This document shows positions 42,383-50,581 of a DNA stretch of 64,000 bases, in pieces; the first letter of the stretch is position 1; every line of letters starts with the position of its first letter. Source of the DNA: Ruminococcus sp. Lineage in GTDB: Bacteria; Bacillota; Clostridia; Oscillospirales; Ruminococcaceae. The DNA is taken from NCBI RefSeq assembly GCF_017464355.1, contig NZ_JAFUAG010000002.1, positions 1 through 64,000 on the forward strand, read 5' to 3'. The notes under the pieces are model-generated. The model had not been told where the DNA came from. It searched no databases and saw nothing but the letters and a program-made list of their open reading frames with translations. The translations under genes were made by a program, and so were the position numbers.

Positions 42383-42565
42383 CAATTGTTCTATCCGACC
42401 GAGCTGTAAGCCTCGCTTGCAGCTCATAAAACAAGCATATCAATTCGACAATATTAGAAATAACAAATAAAATCAGAGCGGTCATTGCGGTGCCCGCTCT
42501 CTAAAAACGCATTTCATATCGAATATTATAGAATTGTCGGATAAACAAAATAAGGAGAGATAACT

Positions 42566-43435
42566 ATGAAAAAACTGAAAGTCCCCACAAAAAGGGGAGT
42601 TCTGCTGGACGGTGTTTTGTTTACTGCCGGCGAATCTGGTAGTAGCGGCAGTGCGGATACCGTGATGATAGCGATAACAGGCATACATGGCAATTTCTAC
42701 TCAAACCCGTTCTATTATAACATCGGGAATACGCTGAATTCTGGCGGTATCGACTTCATCTACGCCCAGACAAATGATGCCTTCGGGCAGATCGAAACGC
42801 TGAATGTCCGCAGGGGCGAGCCTGAAATGATCGGCTCATGGAACGAGCGATTTGCTTACACCGATGATGATATTGATGCCTACCTGAGCTATGCCGAAAA
42901 GCTCGGCTACAAGCACATCATTCTCGCAGGGCATTCCCTCGGTGCGAACAAGGTCATTTACTATCTGTCCCGACATCACGATGAACGGGTTGAGAAGTTC
43001 ATTTTTCTGAGTCCTGCCAACCTCACCCACATGATGAACGGTGTGACCGAACATGAGAAGGACTATATCCGCAGTGAGGTGGAGAAAGGTCGGGGCGACA
43101 GGCTTTTGCCGTTCTATTTCATGGGGTGGGTGCAGTGCATCGCCTACACCGCCTATGACTGGATAAGCGGAACGCTGAACAATGTTCATGTAGAGCATGA
43201 CGGCGATTTCTCGCAGGCGGAGAAGATCACCCACACGGGTGCTCTGCTGATCGGTACGCTCGACCGCTTCACTTACGGCGATCCGTCGGGGTTTCTCCGA
43301 AATATAAATGACCATATCCCGACAGCGGAGCAGAACAAGCTGATATTCATTGAGGGAACGGGTCACACCTATCAGCAGAAGGAACAGCAGCTTAGCATGA
43401 TTCTGCTTGAAACGCTGAAAGAATGGGGGTATTGA
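42566..43435 (+). CDS. Alpha/beta hydrolase
   Basis: 289-aa hydrolase with nucleophile elbow LAGHSLGANKVIYYL (Ser about 125), oxyanion region ITGIHGNFYSNP, and C-terminal catalytic His in EGTGHTYQQKE. Asp is probably in IGTLDRF or YGDPSG. No signal peptide. It resembles the DUF1749/UPF0613-type hydrolases; ester or lactone substrate unknown. AAGGAG precedes ATG. It is followed directly by the tautomerase, DsbA-like and OYE genes with gaps of 1 to 3 bp. Confidence 0.88.
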   Translation: MKKLKVPTKRGVLLDGVLFTAGESGSSGSADTVMIAITGIHGNFYSNPFYYNIGNTLNSGGIDFIYAQTNDAFGQIETLNVRRGEPEMIGSWNERFAYTDDDIDAYLSYAEKLGYKHIILAGHSLGANKVIYYLSRHHDERVEKFIFLSPANLTHMMNGVTEHEKDYIRSEVEKGRGDRLLPFYFMGWVQCIAYTAYDWISGTLNNVHVEHDGDFSQAEKITHTGALLIGTLDRFTYGDPSGFLRNINDHIPTAEQNKLIFIEGTGHTYQQKEQQLSMILLETLKEWGY

Positions 43436-43436
43436 T

Positions 43437-43799
43437 ATGCCGTTTATTTTATCAAAGGTGAGTACGCCGATAAGTGCGGAACAGGAAACCAAATTGAAAT
43501 CTGGGCTTGGCAGAGCGATCTCACTTATCCCCGGCAAGAGCGAGGAATACTTACTCTGTGAGTTTGAGGATAATTGCCGCCTGTGGCTTCGGGGCGAACA
43601 TGATGAGCCAATCGCCTACATCACGGTGAGCATTTTCGGGAATGAACCGCACATCGGCAATGACCGTTTCTTTTCGGAGGTAACACGGCTGTAAGGTGAG
43701 ATACTCGGTATCCCTGCGGACAGGGTGTATATCAAGTATGACGATATTTCCGTGTGGGGCGTAAACGGTATGGCGATAGACAGACGAGCGTGGAGGTAG
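43437..43799 (+). pseudogene. MIF-type tautomerase gene interrupted by an in-frame stop
   Basis: The frame starts MPFILSKVSTPIS, with the catalytic Pro1 of the tautomerase/MIF superfamily, and runs 85 codons to TAA at 43692-43694. The same frame continues without other stops for 34 codons (GEILGIPADRVYIKYDDISV, WGVNGMAIDR) to TAG at 43797, giving the normal family length of about 120. A single nonsense change therefore separates the N-terminal two thirds from the conserved RVYIKYDDI end. It might be a sequencing error, a real pseudogene, or readthrough. Confidence 0.8.
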
Positions 43800-43801
43800 C
43801 T

Positions 43802-44437
43802 ATGGACAGACTGATGATAACAACATTCACCGATCCGATGATGGGGCTGACTTACGAATGTGAGCCGATATATGACAAGCTGAAGGAGAATTATCCGCAG
43901 ATAGAATTCCGCTGGGTAATGAGCCTGCTTGTGCGTGATATTAGCGATTTCATGCTCCCGAATGAAACCATAGCACAGTACAACAAACGGCTTGCAAGGA
44001 TATACGAAAGTGAGCAGAGTATCGGCGGTCTGCCGATAAGTATGCCCGATCTGCATCTGTTTGACGAACAGCACCGCAGCTCACTTCCGCTGAATTTAGC
44101 ATACAAGGCGGCACAGCTTGCGGACATAGACAGGGCTGACGAGTTTCTCAAAAATCTGCGTCATGTCACGATCGTTGATGTTCTGCCGACCACACATTTT
44201 GATGTGATACTGAAGGTTGTGCGTGATACGGGCATTGACGAGGATCAATTCACGCAGTATTACAATGACGGCACGGCGCAGACCATGCTTGAACATGATC
44301 TGAATATGCTGCGGAAGCTGAACATCCGAACACTTCCTGTCTACATGATACAGTACGGCGAAAGGTCTGTCATTATCCGCAATCTGATCAGCTATGAGTC
44401 GTTTGTAGAGATCATCGAGCAGTTAAAGGAGGACTGA
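43802..44437 (+). CDS. DsbA-family thioredoxin-fold protein lacking the CXXC
   Basis: 211 aa. DsbA/FrnE-like layout: first strand MDRLMITTFTDPMMGLTYECEP has TDPMMGL in the place of the CXXC active site, a long helical insert follows, and NIRTLPVYMIQYG gives the cis-proline strand. The missing cysteines rule out ordinary dithiol oxidoreduction; glutathione-dependent or isomerase activity remains possible. Start 43802 with GGAGGT close upstream, inside the end of the tautomerase frame. Confidence 0.82.
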   Translation: MDRLMITTFTDPMMGLTYECEPIYDKLKENYPQIEFRWVMSLLVRDISDFMLPNETIAQYNKRLARIYESEQSIGGLPISMPDLHLFDEQHRSSLPLNLAYKAAQLADIDRADEFLKNLRHVTIVDVLPTTHFDVILKVVRDTGIDEDQFTQYYNDGTAQTMLEHDLNMLRKLNIRTLPVYMIQYGERSVIIRNLISYESFVEIIEQLKED

Positions 44438-44439
44438 CC

Positions 44440-45420
44440 ATGAAAACCATTTTTGACAAAACCGAGATAAATGATCTGAACCTGAAAAACCGCCTGTTCC
44501 GCTCCGCCACATGGGAGGCACTTGCGGACGAAAGCGGTCATTTTGACGAGGAAATATACAACATCTATAACGAGCTTGCCGCAGGCGGTGTGGGCTGTAT
44601 CATCAGCGGATTTACCTCCGTTTCGGACACTGACCGCTATTTCGGCGGTATGGCAAGGCTCTCCAATGACGGGCTTATCTCCGAGCATACAAGGCTTACT
44701 GACATTGTTCACCGCAATGACATTCCGATCATCGCACAGCTTGCGTTGGGCGAATATCAGAATAAGGAGATAGACGAGCTGACCGAAAATGACATTGACA
44801 CTATCCGTGAAATGTTCATAAAAGCCGCCGACAGAGCCGTTCTTGCCGGCTATGACGGAGTGCAGATACACGCCGCACACGGTTTCTTTTTAAGCCGTTA
44901 TATCAGTCCTGCCCACAACCGCAGAGCGGATCCCGAACAGCTTATCATCGACATTGCAAATGCGATCAGGGCGAATCACCCCGAACTGCATATCACAATG
45001 AAGATCAATTCCAGTGATTTCACATTCGGCGGTCTTGATGAGAACGGCAGTATGCGTATCTGTCTTGCCTGTGCGCCCTATCTTGACAGTATCGAGGTCA
45101 GCGGCAACGGCACATCGGTGGGCGGCATACGACCGGGCGTGAACGAAGCGTATTTCAAGAAGTTCGCACTTGCACTTGCGGAAAAGGTCGATATTCCGGT
45201 GATACTTGTGGGCGGTCACAGAAGTATTGAGAACATGAACAACGTACTGAACGAGGGCAAGATCGAATACCTCTCGCTGTCCCGTCCGCTTATCCATGAG
45301 CCTGATTTAATAAACCGCTGGCAGAAGGGCGAATGTTCTCCAGCAAAATGCGTGAGCTGTAATATGTGCTACCGCACACCTGCCCACAAGTGCATTTTCA
45401 GACTGAGGGGGATAGAATGA
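44440..45420 (+). CDS. Old yellow enzyme family NADH:flavin oxidoreductase
   Basis: 326-aa FMN TIM-barrel. Typical features: LKNRLFRSATWEAL (FMN-binding start), IIAQLALGEYQ, GYDGVQIHAAHGFFLSRYISP then HNRRADP (active-site HXXH region), VGGHRSIENM and a C-terminal CVSCNMCYR. Cys at the end is not the 2,4-dienoyl reductase cluster, so it is the short OYE form that reduces activated double bonds of electrophiles. Two bp after the DsbA-like gene; last gene of the cassette. Confidence 0.92.
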   Translation: MKTIFDKTEINDLNLKNRLFRSATWEALADESGHFDEEIYNIYNELAAGGVGCIISGFTSVSDTDRYFGGMARLSNDGLISEHTRLTDIVHRNDIPIIAQLALGEYQNKEIDELTENDIDTIREMFIKAADRAVLAGYDGVQIHAAHGFFLSRYISPAHNRRADPEQLIIDIANAIRANHPELHITMKINSSDFTFGGLDENGSMRICLACAPYLDSIEVSGNGTSVGGIRPGVNEAYFKKFALALAEKVDIPVILVGGHRSIENMNNVLNEGKIEYLSLSRPLIHEPDLINRWQKGECSPAKCVSCNMCYRTPAHKCIFRLRGIE

Positions 45421-45497
45421 AAGTCAGAGTGAATGTTAAAAGCGTTGTTGACGGTGAGCCACGAATGTCTGCACATAAAGCGTGAGGGCGGTTTTGA

Positions 45498-45650
45498 GGG
45501 AGAGATGCTTTTAGATACGACACAGTCAAGAAAAGCACAGTTTCCGCAGTCAGAAAGTGCTTAAGCGAAGTTGAGGAGAAAGCCCATGAGTTCGGCACCC
45601 TCATAAAGAAACCGAAAATAATGATAGCTGTCATCAGCTCATGGTTCTGA
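45498..45650 (+). pseudogene. Remnant of a fourth array peptide (leader lost)
   Basis: A 50-codon open frame without start ends KKSTVSAVRKCLSEVEEKA, then HEFGTLIKKPKIMIAVISSWF. It aligns end to end with the mature part of peptides 2 and 3 (CTVTRYMSDVEDTARDINVI, then VKNPSILITIIKSWF): shared TV, LSEVEE/MSDVED, KKP/KNP and the ISSWF/IKSWF end. No double-glycine leader or ATG in frame. It lies 77 bp beyond the OYE stop. Confidence 0.65.
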
Positions 45651-45655
45651 CAAAG

Positions 45656-45684
45656 AAAAAAGTGCCCTTAAGGACACTTTTTTT
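45656..45684. terminator. Bidirectional terminator between the cassette and the ABC operon
   Basis: AAAAGTG-CC TTAA GG-CACTTTT symmetrical hairpin with A-run before and T-run after, serving both the plus-strand cassette and the minus-strand permease gene. Confidence 0.8.
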
Positions 45685-45687
45685 ATT

Positions 45688-46368
45688 TCATCTGTCTGTT
45701 CTTTTGGAGAATTTTACGGCTATGAAGAAAGAGATACAGTATGCTGCGATCACCGCTGCGATGACGGCCAGCCCTGCGGGAACGGAGATCTTTCCGTAAA
45801 CGGTCTCGGATCTCATTGCCAGCGCACCTTTCATCAGCATGAAAGTGGCTGCGCCCAGGCCGATGATACCCACAACTGAAAATACAGCCATGGCCTTTTT
45901 GAAGCTCAGCCTGAAAAATGCGGGGTAAGCCAGGGCAGGTACGGCCATTATGCTTGTCACTATCATCATTATGTGGAAGATCAGCGACTCACCGAATTCG
46001 GGGCTCATGCCGTCTTTGCAGAGCATGGTGCCAAGGTAAGCCATAACAGTATCGGCCATTATGCAGATCAGCGCCGTACCCGCAGGGGTCATATATCTTG
46101 CCAGAACAAGCTCGGTATCGGTGTAGGGCAGGGACTTCCTGTAGGCCTTGAGGCCGTTCTTCTCGTCGAAGGCAAAGGCATTGGTCATGAAGAACATGGC
46201 AACTATGCCGAAGTTGCTCGTCATTATGCTGCTGACCTCACCCTGTGCCGCCGACCAGAACAGCATCGATATGCTGTCAAAAATTATCATAACTGTTACA
46301 AAGGGATATATCAGTTTCATCTGGGCGAAGTCTGTGTACACCAGCGCCCTCATTCTGCTTAGCTTCAT
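45688..46368 (-). CDS. ABC-2 permease paralogue 4 of the GntR-controlled transporter
   Basis: 226-aa membrane protein with six hydrophobic segments and an internal loop motif LPYTDTELVLARYMTP shared in position with the three paralogues upstream. The last gene of the operon. Such permeases with a GntR regulator and one ATPase form Ytr-like exporters linked to cell-envelope stress (family knowledge). AGGAGGTAC precedes ATG. Confidence 0.8.
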   Translation of the reverse strand: MKLSRMRALVYTDFAQMKLIYPFVTVMIIFDSISMLFWSAAQGEVSSIMTSNFGIVAMFFMTNAFAFDEKNGLKAYRKSLPYTDTELVLARYMTPAGTALICIMADTVMAYLGTMLCKDGMSPEFGESLIFHIMMIVTSIMAVPALAYPAFFRLSFKKAMAVFSVVGIIGLGAATFMLMKGALAMRSETVYGKISVPAGLAVIAAVIAAYCISFFIAVKFSKRTDR

Positions 46369-46387
46369 ATGTACCTCCTTGTACGGA

Positions 46388-47077
46388 CTAATCCTTCAGC
46401 CCCAGCTGCTTTACCGATGACCTGAGGGACAGCACTGTCAGCCCGACCATTACGGCGATATCGATAATGCTGACGATCACAGGCACTTCAAAGTCAGGTG
46501 TCATGAACTGTGTCGAGGCACCGTTTTCTGTGGGGACTATCATCATGATCATGAACCCCGAGAATACAGCCAGCATATACAAAGCCGTCACCAGGCTGTA
46601 GGCCGTCTGCAGCTTCTGGTAGCCATAGCGGAATATGAACGGGTAGAATATTATGGGCATTATCAGTATCACGTCTGCTTCCAGCGCTATGCAGAACAGC
46701 AGCTGTCCCGCAAAGCCCTCAGCGAAGCCATGCATAGCCCCTCCGATGACGGAAGTTATAACTGTGAAAAGGGCTACAGCCAGTACCACGACCACAACGG
46801 GTATGTAGCGGGAAAGCACCATTTCCTTGTCGGAGTAGGGCATGGTCCTGCGGGTCACGCCTATGTTCTTGGTATCGTCTGAGGCAAAGGAAGTGACCAG
46901 CAGCATCACGGCAAAAGCACCGATGAAAGCGCTGAACCCGATACCTGCGGTGCCTGTTTCCCTGGCCTGAGAAAAGGTCATGAACGAGCCTGAAACGATC
47001 ATTACGATGAGAGCGATGTATACCACTTTCATGGTGAACCAGTCGTGGGTCATCAGGGCTTTCAGCTTTTTGCTCAT
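46388..47077 (-). CDS. ABC-2 permease paralogue 3
   Basis: 229-aa six-span membrane protein with motif MPYSDKEMVLSRYIPV. ATG 47077 lies 2 bp after the stop of the preceding gene, with AAGGA 9 nt upstream; GTG 47083 is too near that site. Same operon. Confidence 0.8.
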   Translation of the reverse strand: MSKKLKALMTHDWFTMKVVYIALIVMIVSGSFMTFSQARETGTAGIGFSAFIGAFAVMLLVTSFASDDTKNIGVTRRTMPYSDKEMVLSRYIPVVVVVLAVALFTVITSVIGGAMHGFAEGFAGQLLFCIALEADVILIMPIIFYPFIFRYGYQKLQTAYSLVTALYMLAVFSGFMIMMIVPTENGASTQFMTPDFEVPVIVSIIDIAVMVGLTVLSLRSSVKQLGLKD

Positions 47078-47079
47078 GG

Positions 47080-47709
47080 TCACACGTCCTTTCTTTCAAA
47101 TATCCTTATGGAGATGAACCATGAAACGAAGAATGCTATGACCATCACGCTCATGAATACTACCGAGCCCATGATACCAGGGATATGGTTCAGGAAGAAT
47201 ATATTTGAAAAACCTACCAGACCGCCTGTCAGACCGCCCAGGAATATCCTCTTGCCGCCCACGGTGTCATACCACTTGAAGTTGAAGGGCAGGAAAGCCA
47301 CTGCGGGCATGAGCCCCAGCCCGAAGCCCGAGCAGAGCAGGGAAGTCACTGTGCCTGCGGTGACATTTGCACCGAGAAGCGAGCATATGCCCATGAATAT
47401 CAGCCATACTACTGCCGTGCCTGTTACAAGTATAAGGGAAGATATGTACTTTGCAGATACTATCTGTCTGCGGGAATAGGGCAGTGTCATGCAGCCCATA
47501 TGCCATTTGCTCTGTATATCGTTGTTTGAGGTGTTTACAGGTACTATGCCCATGAACATGAACACCATGCCCACAGGGAAGCCGACAATGGTGCTGTGCC
47601 TGCCGAACAGTGTTATCAGCATCGCAGCGAAGAAGAACAGCGGTACCAGCAGGAATAGTGCGCAGTTGTGCCACATTGTATATTTTTCTTTGATGAGTAA
47701 GCCTTTCAT
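47080..47709 (-). CDS. ABC-2 permease paralogue 2
   Basis: 209-aa six-span membrane protein starting MKGLLIKEKYTMWHN with motif LPYSRRQIVSAKYISS. The start resembles that of paralogue 1 (MKGLLTKDIIQI), which shows direct duplication. AAGGAG precedes ATG. Confidence 0.8.
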   Translation of the reverse strand: MKGLLIKEKYTMWHNCALFLLVPLFFFAAMLITLFGRHSTIVGFPVGMVFMFMGIVPVNTSNNDIQSKWHMGCMTLPYSRRQIVSAKYISSLILVTGTAVVWLIFMGICSLLGANVTAGTVTSLLCSGFGLGLMPAVAFLPFNFKWYDTVGGKRIFLGGLTGGLVGFSNIFFLNHIPGIMGSVVFMSVMVIAFFVSWFISIRIFERKDV

Positions 47710-47747
47710 GTTGTTTGCTCCTTTTTTATATGTAAGGGTCTGCCCCG

Positions 47748-48395
47748 TCAGATGTCTTTCTTTTCGTATAAGGCCGTCGAGATGAGATAAGATATCACCG
47801 TCAGCACTGCCATTACCCCCAGCACCGCCGCAGAGGTCTTCACGGGAATATGTACGCCGTATATGCTGTCCTTCATGCCGAGCCTTGAAACAAAGCCTCC
47901 CGATATGGAGCCGTATATCACCAGCGATACAGTGTAAGCTATCCTCGCTCCCGATGCGCTCCTGCTCTTTGAAACGAAGGGCATTATAAAGGCGCTTACC
48001 GCCAGGCTCAGCGCACTTATCATGATCCCTCCCGATATGGGGTCGTTCACGGGATTTCCGCTAAAATGGGCAGCAGCCGCTGTCACCAGCATGAAGAATG
48101 CACCGCTGGCCAGGGCGTTTATCGCCGTAAGCATAAACTTCGAGCCCATGTAATCCTTCCTTGAATTCGGCAGTGTCACGGACATTTTGTCAAAGCCTGT
48201 TTTCAGGTCGTCCATTATCAGCGTCAGCGGCATGATCGCCTGAAATATCGATACCATAGGCAATATGGCAAAGGGTATGCTGCCGTTTTTCATAGTGCCT
48301 ATGGCGCACAGCACCGACATGAATATCAGGAACGGGAAAAAAGTCAGGTAAGCCGTTCTGATCTGTATGATATCCTTGGTCAGCAGACCTTTCAT
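47748..48395 (-). CDS. ABC-2 permease paralogue 1
   Basis: 215-aa six-span membrane protein starting MKGLLTKDIIQIRTAYL with motif LPNSRKDYMGSKFMLT. It follows the ATPase gene by 21 bp. Same family as the next three genes. Confidence 0.8.
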   Translation of the reverse strand: MKGLLTKDIIQIRTAYLTFFPFLIFMSVLCAIGTMKNGSIPFAILPMVSIFQAIMPLTLIMDDLKTGFDKMSVTLPNSRKDYMGSKFMLTAINALASGAFFMLVTAAAAHFSGNPVNDPISGGIMISALSLAVSAFIMPFVSKSRSASGARIAYTVSLVIYGSISGGFVSRLGMKDSIYGVHIPVKTSAAVLGVMAVLTVISYLISTALYEKKDI

Positions 48396-48416
48396 TTCTT
48401 TATCTCCTCTTTGATG

Positions 48417-49262
48417 TCAGTTTATCTCTTTTATCATGAAAATGAACAGTTCCTCAATGGTGACGGGAGAGAGGTTCATCCCCGCAGGAACAGCGTCCCG
48501 CCTTACCAGTACCTGTACCCCGTACTTGCCTGCCTTTTTGCCCCGTATAGCCTCAGGGTCAAGGTCTTTCAGCTCTTCCTCGGAGCAGTGGGCTATGGCA
48601 TACTCTTCCAGCAGAACGTCCTTCTCCTCGTTGAGCAGCACCCTGCCCTTGTGTATGAATGAAACATAGTCGCAAAGCTTTTCCAGGTCGCTGACTATGT
48701 GGGAGGATATCAGTATGGAATGTTCCTCATCTCTGGTGAACTCATAGAAGATATCCGTTACCTCATCTCTTACCACAGGGTCAAGACCGTTGGTGGCTTC
48801 GTCCAGCACCAGCAGCTTTGCCTTGTGGGAAAGGGCAATGGCTATGCCCATTTTCATCTTCATGCCTCGGGAGAACTCCTTGAACTTTTTGTCCTTTGAA
48901 AGCTGGAACCTGTCCATATATTCAAAGAACAGCTTTTCGTCCCAGTTGCGGAAGGTGTTCTTCATAACCGCATTTATGTGCTTTACCTTGAAGGTGTCGG
49001 GTATGCCCACTTCGTCCAGCACCACGCCGATATCCTCCTTGATATCCGCAAGCTCGGTGTCTGCATCTCTGCCGAGTATCTTTATGCTGCCCGAATTCTT
49101 GTGGATTATGCCCAGCAGGCACTTTATCAGCGTGGATTTGCCCGCACCGTTCTCACCGATAAGACCCAGTATGCAGCCTCCGGGCAGTGTCAGGTCAACG
49201 TTGTCCAGCCTGAATTCCTTGTATTCCTTTACCAGGCCCTTTATCTCAATGGCATTTGTCAT
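48417..49262 (-). CDS. ABC transporter ATPase of the GntR-controlled exporter
   Basis: 281-aa ATPase. Walker A GENGAGKSTLIK, signature FSRGMKMKMGIA, Walker B LLVLDEATNGLDP and HisSwitch ISSHIV are intact; the C-terminal third matches YtrB/EcsA-type extensions. ATG 49262 follows GGAGGAGTAACAAG directly after the GntR stop. It should energise one or more of the four permeases. Confidence 0.9.
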   Translation of the reverse strand: MTNAIEIKGLVKEYKEFRLDNVDLTLPGGCILGLIGENGAGKSTLIKCLLGIIHKNSGSIKILGRDADTELADIKEDIGVVLDEVGIPDTFKVKHINAVMKNTFRNWDEKLFFEYMDRFQLSKDKKFKEFSRGMKMKMGIAIALSHKAKLLVLDEATNGLDPVVRDEVTDIFYEFTRDEEHSILISSHIVSDLEKLCDYVSFIHKGRVLLNEEKDVLLEEYAIAHCSEEELKDLDPEAIRGKKAGKYGVQVLVRRDAVPAGMNLSPVTIEELFIFMIKEIN

Positions 49263-49266
49263 CTTG

Positions 49267-49641
49267 TTACTCCTCCTCGGAGATGTATTCAAACATCTCG
49301 ATCAATTCTTGTTTCGTCAGCCCGCAGCCTGCTGCCAGCTTTCCTATCTCTTCCATGAGTTCCTCTATTTTTCTGAGGTTAGCTTCTTTTATCAGTTCCA
49401 CATTTTTTGGTGCCACAAAGCAGCCCTTGGCCGCTATGGTGTATATGAAGCCTTCCCGTTCCAGTTCGTCGTAAGCTCGCTTCGTCGTGACCACGCTTAT
49501 CTTCAGGTCCTTGGCGAGATTTCTTATGGAGGGCAGGGCTTCGTCCTCTTTCAGTGTGCCGTTTATGATCTGGGTCTTTATCTGGTTGAAAATCTGATCG
49601 TAGATCGGCGCACCGCTTTTATTGTCAATAAATATGTTCAT
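49267..49641 (-). CDS. GntR family regulator, YtrA subfamily
   Basis: 124 aa. Winged helix with YDQIFNQIKTQIINGTLKE and LRNLAKDLKISVVTTKRAYD-type recognition segment (given in part), then a short helical effector-free tail as in YtrA. First gene of the ABC operon and most likely its repressor. GAGGT precedes ATG. Confidence 0.9.
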   Translation of the reverse strand: MNIFIDNKSGAPIYDQIFNQIKTQIINGTLKEDEALPSIRNLAKDLKISVVTTKRAYDELEREGFIYTIAAKGCFVAPKNVELIKEANLRKIEELMEEIGKLAAGCGLTKQELIEMFEYISEEE

Positions 49642-49670
49642 TTATCCACCTCAATTCTTTAGCGGAGCTT

Positions 49671-49860
49671 TCATTCCTTCCGCTTGCTGAATTTATCTAT
49701 GCCCTTTCTGATAAAGAACAGTGTCAGGGCTGTACCGCCGACTTTCAGCAGTGTTACCGCAGCCGTTGTCGCTATGGCGGGTATCAGCTGTTCCACGGGC
49801 ATGGTACTGTAGACCGCAGCTATCCGCATTGCACGGATCTTTTTTTGTGTTGTCTTTCAT
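49671..49860 (-). pseudogene. Small MKD membrane-protein gene with a frameshift in an A7 run
   Basis: ATG at 49860 starts MKDNTKK but soon meets poor coding; losing one base in the seven-A run near 49842 would join it to a frame that encodes MRIAAVYSTMPVEQLIPAIA, then TTAAVTLLKVGGTALTLFFI and RKGIDKFSKRKE, a 62-aa hydrophobic protein in the style of the MKD genes upstream. Could be a decayed gene, a phase-variable tract or a sequencing error. Ribosome binding site weak. Confidence 0.45.
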
Positions 49861-49900
49861 ATTGCTCTCTCATTTACAGCCTGGTATTTCTTTTCTTTCT

Positions 49901-50140
49901 CTACTCAGCCCCTGCTACCACAAAGCCCTCCGACCTGTGGAGCAGCAGCCCCTCACTGCAAAGTCTGTCATAAGCCCTGCCCGTTGTCAGACGGCTTATG
50001 TTCAGCTCGTCTGCCAGGGCTTTCACAGCGGGAAGCTCTTCCCCCGCCGTAAGTCTTCCGTTCTCTATAAGTCTTCTTATCTGCCCGACCACCTGTTCTA
50101 ATATAGGCTGTCGGCTTTTTGTGTCTATCTCTATTTCCAT
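49901..50140 (-). CDS. Short GntR-type regulator (79 aa)
   Basis: DNA-binding half of a YtrA-like GntR protein: MEIEIDTKSRQPILEQVVGQ start, then GEELPAVKALADELNISRLT and YDRLCSEGLLLHRSEGFVV wing, and stop where related proteins carry about 40 more residues. Either a shortened but functional repressor or a truncation. Start 50140 is preceded by AAGGAGATAACA; ATG 50164 overlaps the upstream stop. Last intact gene of the MKD operon. Confidence 0.75.
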   Translation of the reverse strand: MEIEIDTKSRQPILEQVVGQIRRLIENGRLTAGEELPAVKALADELNISRLTTGRAYDRLCSEGLLLHRSEGFVVAGAE

Positions 50141-50160
50141 TGTTATCTCCTTATCCTGCG

Positions 50161-50382
50161 TCATTTCTCATTTTCGCTGACGCTTGTTTCTTTCTCTGCC
50201 TTAGCCGAGGCCATGACCCCTGCATTGGCTATCCACATAAAAACTATGGGTATTATGAAGGGCTGAGGTCCGCTGCCCTTTATCAAGGCAGCTATGCCTC
50301 CTGCTATGATGATGATACGAAAAAACAGGCTCATCAGGAAGAATGCTCTCTTAGCCTTGGCGGCTTTCTTTTTATCTTTCAT
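50161..50382 (-). CDS. Small MKD membrane protein, 73 aa
   Basis: Starts MKDKKKAAKAKRAFFLMSLF; two membrane spans (SLFFRIIIIAGGIAALI and FIIPIVFMWIANAGVMA) and a charged C-terminal tail. AGGAGACGACAAA precedes ATG. Cotranscribed with the other MKD genes. Function unknown. Confidence 0.7.
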   Translation of the reverse strand: MKDKKKAAKAKRAFFLMSLFFRIIIIAGGIAALIKGSGPQPFIIPIVFMWIANAGVMASAKAEKETSVSENEK

Positions 50383-50402
50383 TTTGTCGTCTCCTGTGGC
50401 TC

Positions 50403-50579
50403 TCAGTTCCCGATCGCTTTCTTCAGTTTTCTTGCCTTGCTGTATTCATCTACGCTCAGCGAGGCGAAAAGCAGCGCTATGGGCAGCATGGATTCCATCA
50501 CCACTCCGAAGACCACTGCACAGCCGAGCCAGGCTGCGCTGTTGCTCATGTGTTTTTTGTACTCTTTGTTGTCTTTCAT
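50403..50579 (-). CDS. Small MKD membrane protein, 58 aa
   Basis: Starts MKDNKEYKKHMSNSAAWLG and has one or two hydrophobic segments (GCAVVFGVVMESMLPIALLF) before a basic tail SVDEYSKARKLKKAIGN. AAGGAGATG lies 7 nt before ATG. It begins 2 bp after the preceding gene's stop, so it is coupled. Too short for usual ORF thresholds, but start signal and operon position support it. Confidence 0.65.
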   Translation of the reverse strand: MKDNKEYKKHMSNSAAWLGCAVVFGVVMESMLPIALLFASLSVDEYSKARKLKKAIGN

Positions 50580-50581
50580 AG

